From Oscillospiraceae bacterium (GTDB lineage: Bacteria > Bacillota > Clostridia > Oscillospirales > Oscillospiraceae), in NCBI GenBank assembly GCA_017540565.1, contig JAFYAU010000011.1, forward strand, positions 1-32,231: a stretch of DNA of 32,231 nucleotides. The letters are read 5' to 3'. The position numbers were made by a program, and so were the translations under genes. Below are positions 1 through 8,329 of this stretch, piece after piece. The notes beneath the pieces are model-generated. The model worked only from the letters and a program-made list of their open reading frames with translations, made no database searches and was not told the origin of the DNA. Within the stretch, counting starts at the first letter, position 1. Every line of letters starts with the position of its first letter.

Positions 1-14
1 GGAGAAGAAAAAAG

Positions 15-90
15 ATAGCGAATGGAGCAGGCCTGTGTTAGGGTTGAGTTGCTCAGACAAAACCGAAAGGCAGGTGTCCCCATTCGCTAT
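15..90 (+). repeat. Inverted repeat enclosing the transposase start codon
   Basis: ATAGCGAATGG at 15-25 is the exact reverse complement of CCATTCGCTAT at 80-90. The right arm contains the first two bases of the ATG at 89. A transcript entering from the left would fold and hide the start region. One starting between the arms would not. Hairpins of this kind limit transposase translation from read-through transcripts in IS10 and IS50; the same role here is inference. Confidence 0.6.
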
Positions 91-1050
91 GACTACACTA
101 ACACAAACCCTCAAGAGAAGGCAAGCAGTTGTCAAATACGCCAAGAGATATGGGGTCTCAGCGGCTTCTATACGTTACAACGTGTCTCGTCCGACGATCT
201 ACAAGTGGATGAAGCGGTACAATGGTCATCTTGGCTCCCTTAAGGACGAATCCAGGCGGCCACATCATCACCCAAACCAGCATACCGAAGCGGAACTGGA
301 GCAAATCCGAAACATGCGGCGCTGCAATCCTAACACCGGCGTTGTCGTGTTATGGGTGAAACTGCGAGAACGGGGCTACTGTCGTTCTATCTCCGGACTG
401 CTGAAGGTTCTGAAATCCACCGGTCAAATGGCAGTAAAACTGCCAAACCCGAAATATGTGCCCAAGCCATATGAACAGATGCAATATCCCGGCCAGCGTG
501 TCCAGATCGATGTGAAATACGTTCCTGCGGCCTGCCTTGTCGGCACAGCCGCTGCGGAGGCTGCCGAGACGGGAGGATTCTTTCAATACACCTTCATTGA
601 TGAATACAGCCGGTTTCGGTATCTGGAGGCTTTCAAGGAGCACAACACCTATTCGTCCTCAGAATTCATCAGGCACTGTATAAAGCGCTTTCCTTATGCC
701 ATTGAGTGTGTACAGACAGACAACGGTTTCGAGTTCACCAATCGTCTGAACGCCCGATGTGCAGACAAGGAAACGTTATTCGAGAGAACGCTAAAAGAGT
801 TTGGCATCCATCATAAGCTCATTAAACCCTTTACTCCCCGCCACAACGGCAAGGTTGAACGCAGCCATCGGAAAGACAATGAATACTTCTATGCTTCCCA
901 CAAGTTCTATTCTTTTGAGGACTTTCAAATTCAGCTCGCTGTTTGGAATAGAAAGTATAACAACTTCCCCATGCGTCCCCTAAACTGGCGTTCTCCCAAA
1001 GAGGTCCTTTTTTCTTTCCCAGTCTGTAAAGTATGATTGTCAAACCTACA
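36..1050 (+). mobile_element. IS481-like insertion sequence (probable limits)
   Basis: The transposase at 89-1036 is flanked by short imperfect terminal inverted repeats. The left end from 36 reads TGTTAGGGTTGAG. The reverse complement of the right end (1039-1050) reads TGTAGGTTTGAC. They match at about 11 positions if one gap is allowed. The resulting size of about 1.0 kb and the TGT termini fit the IS481 family. I see no convincing target-site duplication. An 11-bp inverted repeat (15-25 with 80-90) reaches outside this left limit, so the true left end may lie further left, possibly beyond the window. The element lies immediately upstream of the recJ promoter. Confidence 0.5.
89..1036 (+). 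CDS. IS481-like DDE transposase (integrase core)
   Basis: Predicted transposase of 315 residues that cuts and joins the element ends. The N-terminal third is a helix-turn-helix region (a Y-N-V-S-R-P-T-I-Y-K-W stretch near residues 30-45). A retroviral-integrase-type core follows, with acidic residues visible in QIDVKYVP, QTDNGFEF and HNGKVERSH, a typical D, D, E set. The last D-to-E distance is longer than the usual 35 because of an insertion around the C-A-D-K-E stretch. The ATG at 89 is preferred. A GTG at 35 would put the start at or before the probable left inverted repeat, and the residues it adds are not HTH-like. The frame is intact to TGA 1034-1036, so the copy may be active. The start codon lies in the right arm of a perfect 11-bp inverted repeat (15-25/80-90). 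Confidence 0.85.
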   Translation: MTTLTQTLKRRQAVVKYAKRYGVSAASIRYNVSRPTIYKWMKRYNGHLGSLKDESRRPHHHPNQHTEAELEQIRNMRRCNPNTGVVVLWVKLRERGYCRSISGLLKVLKSTGQMAVKLPNPKYVPKPYEQMQYPGQRVQIDVKYVPAACLVGTAAAEAAETGGFFQYTFIDEYSRFRYLEAFKEHNTYSSSEFIRHCIKRFPYAIECVQTDNGFEFTNRLNARCADKETLFERTLKEFGIHHKLIKPFTPRHNGKVERSHRKDNEYFYASHKFYSFEDFQIQLAVWNRKYNNFPMRPLNWRSPKEVLFSFPVCKV

Positions 1051-1081
1051 GCTCCGCCCTGCGATTCCGCGGATTTTTCTG

Positions 1082-1110
1082 TTGTGGAAAACCCCGTTCT
1101 TTGCTATAAT
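1082..1110 (+). promoter_or_regulatory. Promoter of the recJ-rel-dtd-MBL-hemZ run
   Basis: A -35 box TTGTGG (1082-1087) and a perfect -10 TATAAT (1105-1110) are separated by exactly 17 bp. Transcription would begin near 1117, just before recJ. It lies 31 bp beyond the probable right end of the insertion sequence, so it belongs to the chromosome rather than to the element. Confidence 0.75.
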
Positions 1111-1125
1111 TATTAATTAAAAATA

Positions 1126-2832
1126 ATGGAAGCAGGAACTGAGTTGAATTACAAGAACTGGAACATACACAGGTTTCCGCGGGAAGCGGCCGTCGCCCTC
1201 GCCCGTGCGGGATACCGGTCCCTCCCTGCGGTCGTGCTGGCCTCCCGGGGCATCACGAATGCGGAGGAAGCCGCCCACCTTCTGGATCGATCGACGGACC
1301 GGCTCGAAGATCCCTTTCTTCTGAAGGATATGGACCTGGCTGTCGCCCGCATCCGCAGGGCGGTGCTCAACGGTGACAGGGTCATGGTGTTCGGCGATTA
1401 CGATGTGGACGGTATGACATCCGCCTGCCTGATGCTGGAATATCTGGAGTCTTTGGGGCTCGATGTCTCGTATTACATTCCCGGACGTTCCGAGGACGGA
1501 TACGGACTGAATATGACAGCCGTGCGGCAGTTCCATGATGACGGGATCGACCTGATCGTCACGGTCGACTGCGGTGTCACCGCCGTGGAGGAGGTCCGCT
1601 GCGCTGCTGCCCTGGGAATGGATGTGATCGTGACCGATCACCATGAATGCAAGCCGGAACTCCCTGAGGCCGTCGCCGTGATCGACCCCAAGCGGCCGGA
1701 CTGTCTGTATCCCAATAAAAACCTCGCCGGTGTGGGCGTCGCCTTCAAGATGGTCTGCGCTCTGGCCGGGCCGGAAGGGTTCCCGTCCGTTGCTTCCCGT
1801 TATCTGGAACTGGTCGCTCTGGGCACCGTTGCTGACGTGGTCCCCCTTCCCGGTGAAAACAGCATACTGGTATCCCGCGGGCTGGATCTTCTCGCCAAGA
1901 CGTCCCGGCCCGGTCTCATGGCCCTGCTGCGCGACACCTGTCTGGACGTCAAGCGCGTGACCTCCGCTTCCGTAGGCTTTTCCCTGGCGCCTCGTCTCAA
2001 CGCCGCCGGCCGCATGGGCCGTGCTGAGCTTTCCGTATGCCTTCTGCACACAGCCGATCCGGCGGAAGCGGAACGAATTGCCGCGGAGCTGGATTCTCTG
2101 AACAGGGAACGCCGTGATCTGGTCACCAGCATCTATGAGGAGGCCAATGCCATGGCTGCCGGTCAGGACGGCCCCCTGGTGCTGGCCAAACGCGGCTGGT
2201 TCCAGGGCGTCATGGGCATCGTAGCTGCCAGGATCGCGGAACAGGAGCAGGTCCCCTCGGTACTGATCTGTGTCGATGAGGACGGCATGGGCCGCGGCTC
2301 CTGCCGCAGTTTCGGCACCTTCTCCCTCTACGCTGCGCTGGAAGCCTGTTCCGACCTGCTGGATGACTTCGGCGGGCATGAGATGGCTGCCGGCATCACT
2401 ATTTCAGAGAACAATATCCCGGCTTTTGCCCGCAGGTTCCGTGAATACTATTTCCGGGAGATCGCGGGTGCACCGGAACCGGCCCTTGAGATCGATTACG
2501 AGGTCGTGAAGCCCGGCCTTCTCACTCTGGATGATCTGGAGGCCCTCACCGCTCTGGAGCCCTTCGGCAACGGCAACCCTCCCCCCGTTCTCTGCCTTCG
2601 CGGCGCTGTTCTTACTCAGCTGTCTGCCGTCGGCTACGGCGCTCACAGCCGCCTCAGGGTGAGCAAAAACGGAGAGAGTTTTGACGGCATCTGCTTCTGT
2701 CGGGCGCCCGAGACCCTTCCCGTAAAGCAGGGCGAGATGATCGATCTCGCCTTCGAGCCGCAGATCAACGTGTTCCGCGGCCGCCGCAGCGTGCAGCTGA
2801 TGGCGATAGACATCAAACCGCATCTTTCCTGA
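1126..2832 (+). CDS. recJ: Single-stranded-DNA-specific exonuclease RecJ
   Basis: 5'-3' single-strand DNA exonuclease of recombination and mismatch repair, DHH phosphoesterase superfamily, cytosolic. Counting from ATG 1126 (568 aa), motif DYDVDG is at 91-96, VTVDCG follows, and the name-giving D171-H172-H173 lies in VTDHHE. The DHHA1 part has GWFQGVMGIVAARIA and a glycine-rich FGGHEMAAGI motif. The C-terminus is the OB-like RecJ domain. Length is normal for the family. The start is uncertain: ATG 1126 has no Shine-Dalgarno and would lie about 9 nt from the predicted transcript start. TTG 1144 has AGCAGGA about 7 nt upstream and gives a 562-aa protein. It is first in the housekeeping run, and rel follows after 22 bp. 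Confidence 0.95.
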   Translation: MEAGTELNYKNWNIHRFPREAAVALARAGYRSLPAVVLASRGITNAEEAAHLLDRSTDRLEDPFLLKDMDLAVARIRRAVLNGDRVMVFGDYDVDGMTSACLMLEYLESLGLDVSYYIPGRSEDGYGLNMTAVRQFHDDGIDLIVTVDCGVTAVEEVRCAAALGMDVIVTDHHECKPELPEAVAVIDPKRPDCLYPNKNLAGVGVAFKMVCALAGPEGFPSVASRYLELVALGTVADVVPLPGENSILVSRGLDLLAKTSRPGLMALLRDTCLDVKRVTSASVGFSLAPRLNAAGRMGRAELSVCLLHTADPAEAERIAAELDSLNRERRDLVTSIYEEANAMAAGQDGPLVLAKRGWFQGVMGIVAARIAEQEQVPSVLICVDEDGMGRGSCRSFGTFSLYAALEACSDLLDDFGGHEMAAGITISENNIPAFARRFREYYFREIAGAPEPALEIDYEVVKPGLLTLDDLEALTALEPFGNGNPPPVLCLRGAVLTQLSAVGYGAHSRLRVSKNGESFDGICFCRAPETLPVKQGEMIDLAFEPQINVFRGRRSVQLMAIDIKPHLS

Positions 2833-2854
2833 CAGGAGTCCCGGAGGATCTGAC

Positions 2855-5080
2855 ATGAATCCTGAACCGAATGAAAAAACCGAATCACAGGCGCTGATCA
2901 TTTCCCCGGAAGTGGAGGCACAGTATCTCAGTCTGGAAAAGACCGTAGCTGCCAGTGTCCCCTCCGCGGACCTCGAGCACATCCGGGCAGCTTTCGAGTA
3001 CGCCTTCCGTGCTCACGGCGATCAGAAAAGAAAATCCGGAGAGCCGTACATCATCCATCCTCTGGCGGCGGCTGAGATCGTCGCGGAACTCGGACTGGAC
3101 GAGGAGAGCATCATCGCGGCGCTGCTTCATGACTGCATCGAGGACACCGGCGCCACCCATCTGGAGATCGCGCACCTGTTCGGCGACGATGTGGCGGACA
3201 TTGTGGAAGGCGTGACCAAGCTGACCCGCGTGACGTATACCAGCAAGGAAGAGGAGCAGATGGAGAACTTCCGGAAGATGCTCCTCGCGATGGCCTCGGA
3301 TATCCGGGTGATCATCATCAAACTGGCCGACCGTCTGCACAACATGCGCACGCTGGAGTACCACACGGAGAAAAAGCAGAGGGAAAAGGCTCTCGAGACC
3401 ATGGAGATCTATGCTCCCATCGCCCATCGGCTGGGCATGCAGCGCCTGAAATGGGAACTGGAGGACCTGTCCATCCGCTATCTCGATCCCATCGGCTATG
3501 AGGCCATTGCCCAGGAACTGGAGAAAAGGAAAGATCAGCGTACGGCCTTCTTCGAGGCCGTCCAGTCCCGCATCTCCGAACGGCTGGCCGCCAACGGCAT
3601 CAACTGTCAGGTGTTCGGGCGCATCAAGCACATCTACAGCATCTACCGGAAGATGTACAGCCAGAACAAATCCTTTGAGGAGGTCCTGGATCTCTACGCC
3701 TTCCGTGTGATCGTAGATACCATCAGCGACTGCTACAATGTGCTCGGTTATATCCATGAGATGTACCGTCCTATTCCTGGTCATTTCAAGGATTACATCG
3801 GCACCCCGAAGCCCAACATGTATCAGAGCCTTCATACCACCGTTCTGGGAACTGAAGGCATCCCCTTTGAGGTGCAGATCCGCACCTGGGAGATGCATCA
3901 GACGGCGGAATACGGCATCGCGGCGCACTGGAAGTACAAGCAAGGGATCTCTACCGTGGGCGATGAGGAGAAATTCGCCTGGATCCGCCGCCTGCTGGAG
4001 ACTCAGCAGGAAAGCGACGCGGCGGACTTCTTCAAATCCCTCCGCACGGACATGTTCTCCGACGAAGTCTTCGTGTTCACGCCTCAGGGCGATGTGATCA
4101 GCCTGCCGGCAGGCTCCACCCCGATTGACTTTGCCTACAACATCCATTCTGCCGTCGGCAACAGCATGACCGGCGCCAAGGTCAACGGCCGCATCGTCCC
4201 CTTCACACAGATCCTTCAGAACGGGGACATCGTCGAGGTCATCACCTCGAAGGCCTCCAGAGGCCCCAGCCGCGACTGGCTGAAGATCGTCAAGAGCAGC
4301 GAAGCCAGAAACAAGATCCGGCAGTGGTTCAAGCGGGAACAGCGGGAAGAGAACATCGTCCTCGGCCGGGAGATGTTCGAGGCGGAGCTTAAGCGCCAGA
4401 TGCTGCCCACTTCGCTGGTCTTCAGTGAGGAACTGCTTCCCCGTATCCTGAAGAAACTGTCCTACCTCAACCTGGATGACCTGTACGCCGCCATCGGCTA
4501 CGGCGGTGCCTCCGCCCAGAAGTCCGTCAACAAGATCCGCGACGAGGTCAGAGCGGCGGAAAAGGCCAGGAAGAAGGAAGAACCGGCGGCCCAGCCCGCG
4601 AAGCCCAAGGTCAAGTCCCATCCCGTAAACGGAGTCGTGGTGGAGGGACTGGACAACTGCCTTGTCAAGTTTTCCCGCTGCTGCTCTCCCGTTCCCGGAG
4701 ATGACATCATCGGTTTCATCACCCGCGGATTCGGCGTTTCTGTCCACCGGAAGGACTGCGTGAACTATCTGCAGTCCCTGAACAATCCGGAGGAGGCCAA
4801 CCGCTGGATCGGCGTAGAATGGGCCAACAATGACTCCGACACCTATACGACCACCCTGCATATCACCGCGAAGGAGCGCGGCGGTCTTGTTGTGGATATC
4901 GCCTCTGTGGTCAGCGCCGCCAAGATCAGGATGACCTCCTTCTCGGCGCGTGACATAGGTGACGGCCTGTCCACCGCATCTGTCACATTGGAGGTGCGCA
5001 ACAGCACCGAATTGAGCACCGTTATCCACCGCCTCTCCGCTGTCTCCGGCGTGACCGAGGTCCGGCGCAGCGACCGCTGA
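2855..5080 (+). CDS. rel: Bifunctional (p)ppGpp synthetase/hydrolase (Rel/SpoT family)
   Basis: Makes and degrades the stringent-response alarmone (p)ppGpp; cytosolic and ribosome-associated in the family. The 741-residue protein shows the whole long-RSH layout: HD hydrolase domain with H92-D93 in the LLHDCIEDT motif, synthetase domain (GRIKHIYSIYRKM, then DYIGTPKPNMYQSLHTT), TGS domain from about residue 402 (EVFVFTPQGD), a conserved-cysteine region near 605 (FSRCCSPVPGDDIIGFITRG), and a C-terminal ACT domain from about 667. Both catalytic halves look intact, consistent with a bifunctional enzyme. The start is supported by GGAGG 8 nt upstream. It sits between recJ and dtd, a common clostridial order. 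Confidence 0.95.
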   Translation: MNPEPNEKTESQALIISPEVEAQYLSLEKTVAASVPSADLEHIRAAFEYAFRAHGDQKRKSGEPYIIHPLAAAEIVAELGLDEESIIAALLHDCIEDTGATHLEIAHLFGDDVADIVEGVTKLTRVTYTSKEEEQMENFRKMLLAMASDIRVIIIKLADRLHNMRTLEYHTEKKQREKALETMEIYAPIAHRLGMQRLKWELEDLSIRYLDPIGYEAIAQELEKRKDQRTAFFEAVQSRISERLAANGINCQVFGRIKHIYSIYRKMYSQNKSFEEVLDLYAFRVIVDTISDCYNVLGYIHEMYRPIPGHFKDYIGTPKPNMYQSLHTTVLGTEGIPFEVQIRTWEMHQTAEYGIAAHWKYKQGISTVGDEEKFAWIRRLLETQQESDAADFFKSLRTDMFSDEVFVFTPQGDVISLPAGSTPIDFAYNIHSAVGNSMTGAKVNGRIVPFTQILQNGDIVEVITSKASRGPSRDWLKIVKSSEARNKIRQWFKREQREENIVLGREMFEAELKRQMLPTSLVFSEELLPRILKKLSYLNLDDLYAAIGYGGASAQKSVNKIRDEVRAAEKARKKEEPAAQPAKPKVKSHPVNGVVVEGLDNCLVKFSRCCSPVPGDDIIGFITRGFGVSVHRKDCVNYLQSLNNPEEANRWIGVEWANNDSDTYTTTLHITAKERGGLVVDIASVVSAAKIRMTSFSARDIGDGLSTASVTLEVRNSTELSTVIHRLSAVSGVTEVRRSDR

Positions 5081-5090
5081 GGGGCCCGGC

Positions 5091-5534
5091 ATGAGAGCGG
5101 TAGTCACAAGGGTCACGGAAGCCTCCGTGACTGTCGGCGGCGCCGTAGTCGGCGCCATCGGCCGCGGGTATCTCATCCTGCTGGGCGTCGGCCCGGAGGA
5201 TACCGAGGAGACGGCGCGGAACCTCGCCGTCAGGATCTGCAATACCCGCGTGTTCGAAGATCCCGACGGCAAGATGAACCTCAGTCTTTCCCAGATCGGT
5301 GGCAGTATCCTGGCCGTTTCACAGTTCACCCTCTACGCCGATCTGAAGAGCCGGAGGCCGGGTTTTTCCCACGCGGCTCCGCCGGCGCTTGCCGAACACC
5401 TGTATGAGACGTTCAAGGATCAGTGCAGGGAGCTTGGCTTTTCCGTGCAGGCCGGCGTCTTCGGCGCGGACATGCAGGTCTCCAGCGTCAACGACGGTCC
5501 CGTTACCCTGATTTTTGATACAGACCGAGCTTAA
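5091..5534 (+). CDS. dtd: D-aminoacyl-tRNA deacylase
   Basis: Hydrolyses D-amino acids (and glycine) mischarged on tRNA, a cytosolic proofreading enzyme. The 147-residue protein has normal family length and begins MRAVVTRVTEASVTVGG. It carries the SQFTLYAD motif near residue 80 and the NDGPVT motif (the Gly-cisPro site) near the C-terminus, both active-site signatures of bacterial DTD. It starts 10 bp after the rel stop, with GAGGGG overlapping that stop as the likely ribosome binding site, so it is very probably co-translated in the same operon. Confidence 0.95.
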   Translation: MRAVVTRVTEASVTVGGAVVGAIGRGYLILLGVGPEDTEETARNLAVRICNTRVFEDPDGKMNLSLSQIGGSILAVSQFTLYADLKSRRPGFSHAAPPALAEHLYETFKDQCRELGFSVQAGVFGADMQVSSVNDGPVTLIFDTDRA

Positions 5535-5548
5535 AAGGAGGAAACACC

Positions 5549-6175
5549 ATGCAGATCAAGGGCATCCCCGTAGGCCAGCTGGCCACGAATTGCTATATCG
5601 TTACAGATGGTACGTCCGGAACGTGCGCAGTCATCGATCCCGGCGATGAGTCCGGCGTGATCCTGGATTATCTTGAAGCCAATCATCTTTCATGCCAGGC
5701 CATCTTCCTGACGCACGGTCACCATGATCACTGGCTCGGCCTGGACGGGGTCCGGGAGGAGACCGGTGCTCCGGTATATATCCACAAAAACGACGCCTAT
5801 CCCAGGACCGGAACACCGATGCGGATGAAATTCCCTGCGGATGACGGCGTCCGCTTCTACAAGGAGGGTGACGTGCTGACCGTCGGTTCTCTCCGCTTCC
5901 AGGTCCTGGAAACACCCGGTCACTCCTCCGGTTCCGTGTGCCTGATCTGCGGGAACGCCCTGTTCTCCGGAGACACGCTGTTCCGTGACAGCTGCGGACG
6001 CACGGATTTTGAGGACGGAGACATGGATGCCATGCTGCGGTCCCTTCTCCGGCTGTCCCGGCTGGAGGGAGATTACGAAGTCTATCCAGGACATATGGAT
6101 TACTCTTCTCTGGACCGTGAACGCGCGTACAATTACTATATGGCGTACGCCGCGAAGACCCTGGGGCAGTCATGA
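5549..6175 (+). CDS. MBL-fold metallo-hydrolase (glyoxalase II-like)
   Basis: A 208-residue metallo-beta-lactamase-fold hydrolase. The zinc motif THGHHDH gives H56, H58, D60 and H61. Further ligands are likely in TPGHSSGS (His near 124), the SGDTLF aspartate and YPGHMDYS near 180. This set matches the small YcbL/glyoxalase-II-like group that hydrolyses thioesters such as S-lactoylglutathione or unknown equivalents. The substrate here is unknown. A strong AAAGGAGG lies 7-8 nt upstream of the ATG. The stop overlaps the next start (ATGA), so it is coupled to hemZ. The pairing with dtd and hemZ is conserved in Clostridia. Confidence 0.88.
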   Translation: MQIKGIPVGQLATNCYIVTDGTSGTCAVIDPGDESGVILDYLEANHLSCQAIFLTHGHHDHWLGLDGVREETGAPVYIHKNDAYPRTGTPMRMKFPADDGVRFYKEGDVLTVGSLRFQVLETPGHSSGSVCLICGNALFSGDTLFRDSCGRTDFEDGDMDAMLRSLLRLSRLEGDYEVYPGHMDYSSLDRERAYNYYMAYAAKTLGQS

Positions 6176-7659
6176 GGCTCATTCTTGTCGGTCATGAGTA
6201 CCGTTACGCTGCGGAACAGATCCTGCTGACCATGTTCCCGGGGGAACGTCCCGAATACGCCGGGCCTGCGCCCGGCGTTTCTTCCGCCGTGATCTCCCTG
6301 CACCGCGGCGCCGTTTTCAGCACTGCCGTCACCGTTCTGCGGGATGGCTCCGGACGGCGCTGGACCGGCTCCGCACGCGTGAAGAACGACGTCCTCACGG
6401 ACAGGCTGGTCTCGGACAGGCTCCTTCAGAAGTGCATCCGGCTCTCCTTTTACCGCGCTGCTGTCCGCATGACGGGCCGGCGTCCCGTCTGGGGCGCTCT
6501 GACCGGGATACGGCCGGGACGTCTGGTCACGAACATGCTTGCCCAGGGACAGAGCGAATCACAGGCGCTGCGCTATATGATCAGAGACCAGTATGTCTCC
6601 CCGGAACGTGCCGCCCTCTGCCTGGATACCGCCAAAGCCTCTCTGCGCGTCAACCGTTCCCTTCTGCCCGGAGACATCTGTCTGTATGTCGGCATCCCCT
6701 TCTGCCCCACCCGCTGCGCCTACTGCAGTTTCGTCAGCAACAGTGTGGAACGCTCTCTGTCTCTGGTGGAGCCGTTTCTGGAAACGCTGGAACAGGAGAT
6801 CGTGCACGACGCCGCTCTGGTACGACAGCTTGGCCTCCGGATCGTCAGCGTATATTTCGGCGGCGGCACGCCCACCACCCTCAGTGCCCCTCAGCTGGAT
6901 CGCCTGCTCGGACGGCTCGCGGATGCCTTTGATCTTTCCGCCGTCAGAGAATACACGGTGGAAGCCGGACGTCCGGACACCATCACGCCGGAGAAACTTG
7001 ATGTCCTGCGGCGACGGGGCGTTACGCGCGTGAGCGTCAATCCCCAGACTATGCGGGATGAAGTGCTGGCAGCCATCGGCCGGAGACACACCGCGCAGGA
7101 CGTCGTCACCGCCATATCCATGGTCCGGGATGCCGGCATCCCCTCGATCAATATGGATCTGATCGCCGGTCTTCCCGCAGACACGCCCGGCGGATTCTGC
7201 GAAAGCCTGGACCGCGTGCTGTCCTTCCGGCCGGAAAACGTGACGGTGCACACCCTCGCGCTGAAAAAAGGCTCCCGCATCACGCTGGAAGAGACCCCTC
7301 TTCCGGATGAGACTACCGTCGGAAGCATGCTCGACTATGCCGCCGGGACGCTCTCCGGAGCCGGACTGCGGCCATATTACCTGTACCGTCAGAAATACAT
7401 GTCCGGCGGCTTTGAAAACGTCGGGTGGAGCCTCCCCGGGTATGACAGCCTTTACAACATCTGCATCATGGAGGAACTGTGCACCATCCTCTCTCTGGGC
7501 GGAGGCGGTTCCACCAAACTGGTGAATGCCGCCGAAGGACGTATCGAACGCGTTTTCAATCCCAAATATCCCAGAGAGTACATCGACGGTCTGGAGAAGA
7601 TAAAGGAAAAAAAGAAAGCCGTCGCCGCCTTCTATGGCGCCGGGCTTCCGCTGCGGTGA
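6172..7659 (+). CDS. hemZ: Radical SAM coproporphyrinogen III dehydrogenase HemZ-like
   Basis: A 495-residue HemN/HemZ-family radical SAM protein. The Fe-S/SAM motif CPTRCAYC (C178, C182, C185) is followed by YFGGGTPTTL and later by the NMDLIAGLP and VTVHTLALKKGS motifs typical of the coproporphyrinogen oxidase clade. The long N-terminal extension before the radical SAM core fits HemZ rather than HemW. The assigned reaction is oxygen-independent conversion of coproporphyrinogen III to protoporphyrinogen IX, but clostridial HemZ proteins are often present without a full haem pathway, so the substrate is not certain. ATG 6172 overlaps the preceding stop. The hisS/aspS genes often found after hemZ in related genomes do not follow here. 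Confidence 0.88.
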   Translation: MRLILVGHEYRYAAEQILLTMFPGERPEYAGPAPGVSSAVISLHRGAVFSTAVTVLRDGSGRRWTGSARVKNDVLTDRLVSDRLLQKCIRLSFYRAAVRMTGRRPVWGALTGIRPGRLVTNMLAQGQSESQALRYMIRDQYVSPERAALCLDTAKASLRVNRSLLPGDICLYVGIPFCPTRCAYCSFVSNSVERSLSLVEPFLETLEQEIVHDAALVRQLGLRIVSVYFGGGTPTTLSAPQLDRLLGRLADAFDLSAVREYTVEAGRPDTITPEKLDVLRRRGVTRVSVNPQTMRDEVLAAIGRRHTAQDVVTAISMVRDAGIPSINMDLIAGLPADTPGGFCESLDRVLSFRPENVTVHTLALKKGSRITLEETPLPDETTVGSMLDYAAGTLSGAGLRPYYLYRQKYMSGGFENVGWSLPGYDSLYNICIMEELCTILSLGGGGSTKLVNAAEGRIERVFNPKYPREYIDGLEKIKEKKKAVAAFYGAGLPLR

Positions 7660-7749
7660 AAAAACTGTAAAAAAAATGTGACGTCCGCTCTGTTCCGGCA
7701 CCGCCGGTGCTATCATATCCGCGGACTATGGAACGAGAGGAGGGACAGC

Positions 7750-8148
7750 ATGATTCGGAACTGGCTGCGCAGGGTGATGATGGGCCGTTATGGCCAGGAT
7801 CATCTGAACGTTTTTCTGCTGATCGCTGCGATTCTTCTGTCCCTGATCGCTTCGCTGCTCCGTCTCGGGATCCTCTCCCTTCTCAGTTACGCCGTTCTTC
7901 TCCTCTGCTTTTTCCGTATGCTGTCCCGCAACATCACGGCCAGGAGAAAGGAAAACGACCGTTTCATCCGCCTGTGGTGGCCGGTCCGCACGAAGATCGT
8001 CAATTTCTTCCGGCGGTTGAAGGATATGCGGAAATTCAGGTATTTCCAGTGCAGCGGCTGTCACTGCACGCTCCGGGTGCCGAAGGGCAAGGGAAAGGTG
8101 CAGATCACCTGTCCGAAATGCGGAGAACGGTCTGTCAGGAAGACGTGA
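7750..8148 (+). CDS. Small two-helix membrane protein with C-terminal zinc ribbon
   Basis: A 132-residue protein of unknown function. Two hydrophobic helices lie at about 21-38 and 40-57, then a basic linker (60-97) and a zinc-ribbon-like C-terminus with C101-x2-C104 and C121-x2-C124 (CPKCGE). C106 is an extra cysteine. The ATG at 7750 is chosen because AGGAGGGA lies about 6 nt upstream; a longer reading from 7678 lacks this signal. It follows hemZ by 90 bp and may be the last gene of the run. The tail resembles zinc ribbons that bind metal or nucleic acid at the inner membrane face, but I do not recognise the family. Confidence 0.8.
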   Translation: MIRNWLRRVMMGRYGQDHLNVFLLIAAILLSLIASLLRLGILSLLSYAVLLLCFFRMLSRNITARRKENDRFIRLWWPVRTKIVNFFRRLKDMRKFRYFQCSGCHCTLRVPKGKGKVQITCPKCGERSVRKT

Positions 8149-8149
8149 T

Positions 8150-8178
8150 CCGCCCCGAAAAGCGGGACTTCGTTTTTT
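8150..8178 (+). terminator. Weak candidate terminator after the housekeeping run
   Basis: CCCG (8154-8157) and CGGG (8163-8166) can form a short stem, and a run of six T follows at 8173-8178. The stem is short and the T-run begins 6 nt after it, so this is a low-confidence call. Confidence 0.35.
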
Positions 8179-8189
8179 GACAAAAGGTC

Positions 8190-8218
8190 TTGCATTGCCA
8201 AAACAGCCGTGATATAAT
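8190..8218 (+). promoter_or_regulatory. tRNA promoter
   Basis: TTGCAT (8190-8195) and perfect TATAAT (8213-8218) are separated by 17 bp, about 31 bp before the first tRNA. A TTGACA at 8177-8182 is too far (30 bp) from the same -10 to be its partner. Confidence 0.75.
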
Positions 8219-8249
8219 CTGCGTGCTGTCCGGAACGCGGACACAGTAT

Positions 8250-8326
8250 GGGCCTTTAGCTCAGTTGGTTAGAGCTCCCGGCTCATAACCGGATGGTCCC
8301 GGGTTCGAGTCCCTGAAGGCCCACCA
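8250..8326 (+). tRNA. tRNA with CAT anticodon (elongator Met, or Ile2)
   Basis: A 77-nt cloverleaf. Acceptor GGGCCTT (8250-8256) pairs with AAGGCCC, the D-arm is GCTC/GAGC, the anticodon loop is CTCATAA with CAT at 8284-8286, the T-arm contains GGTTCGAGTCC, and CCA is encoded (8324-8326). The first acceptor pair is G-C, which argues against an initiator tRNA. CAT may read AUG (Met) or, if the C is lysidine-modified, AUA (Ile2); sequence alone does not settle it. The outermost anticodon-stem pair is a C-A mismatch. Confidence 0.93.
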
Positions 8327-8329
8327 TAA

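Noticed and set aside
2885..5329. An 814-residue open frame on the - strand opposite rel and dtd
   Set aside because: It mirrors the codon pattern of two certain genes, has no recognisable domain and no ribosome binding site; long antisense frames are expected in GC-rich coding DNA.
8177..8182. TTGACA as the -35 of the tRNA promoter
   Set aside because: It lies 30 bp from the TATAAT at 8213; TTGCAT at 8190 has the correct 17-bp spacing.
8250..8326. Initiator tRNA-fMet
   Set aside because: The first acceptor pair is G-C, whereas bacterial initiators have an unpaired first position.
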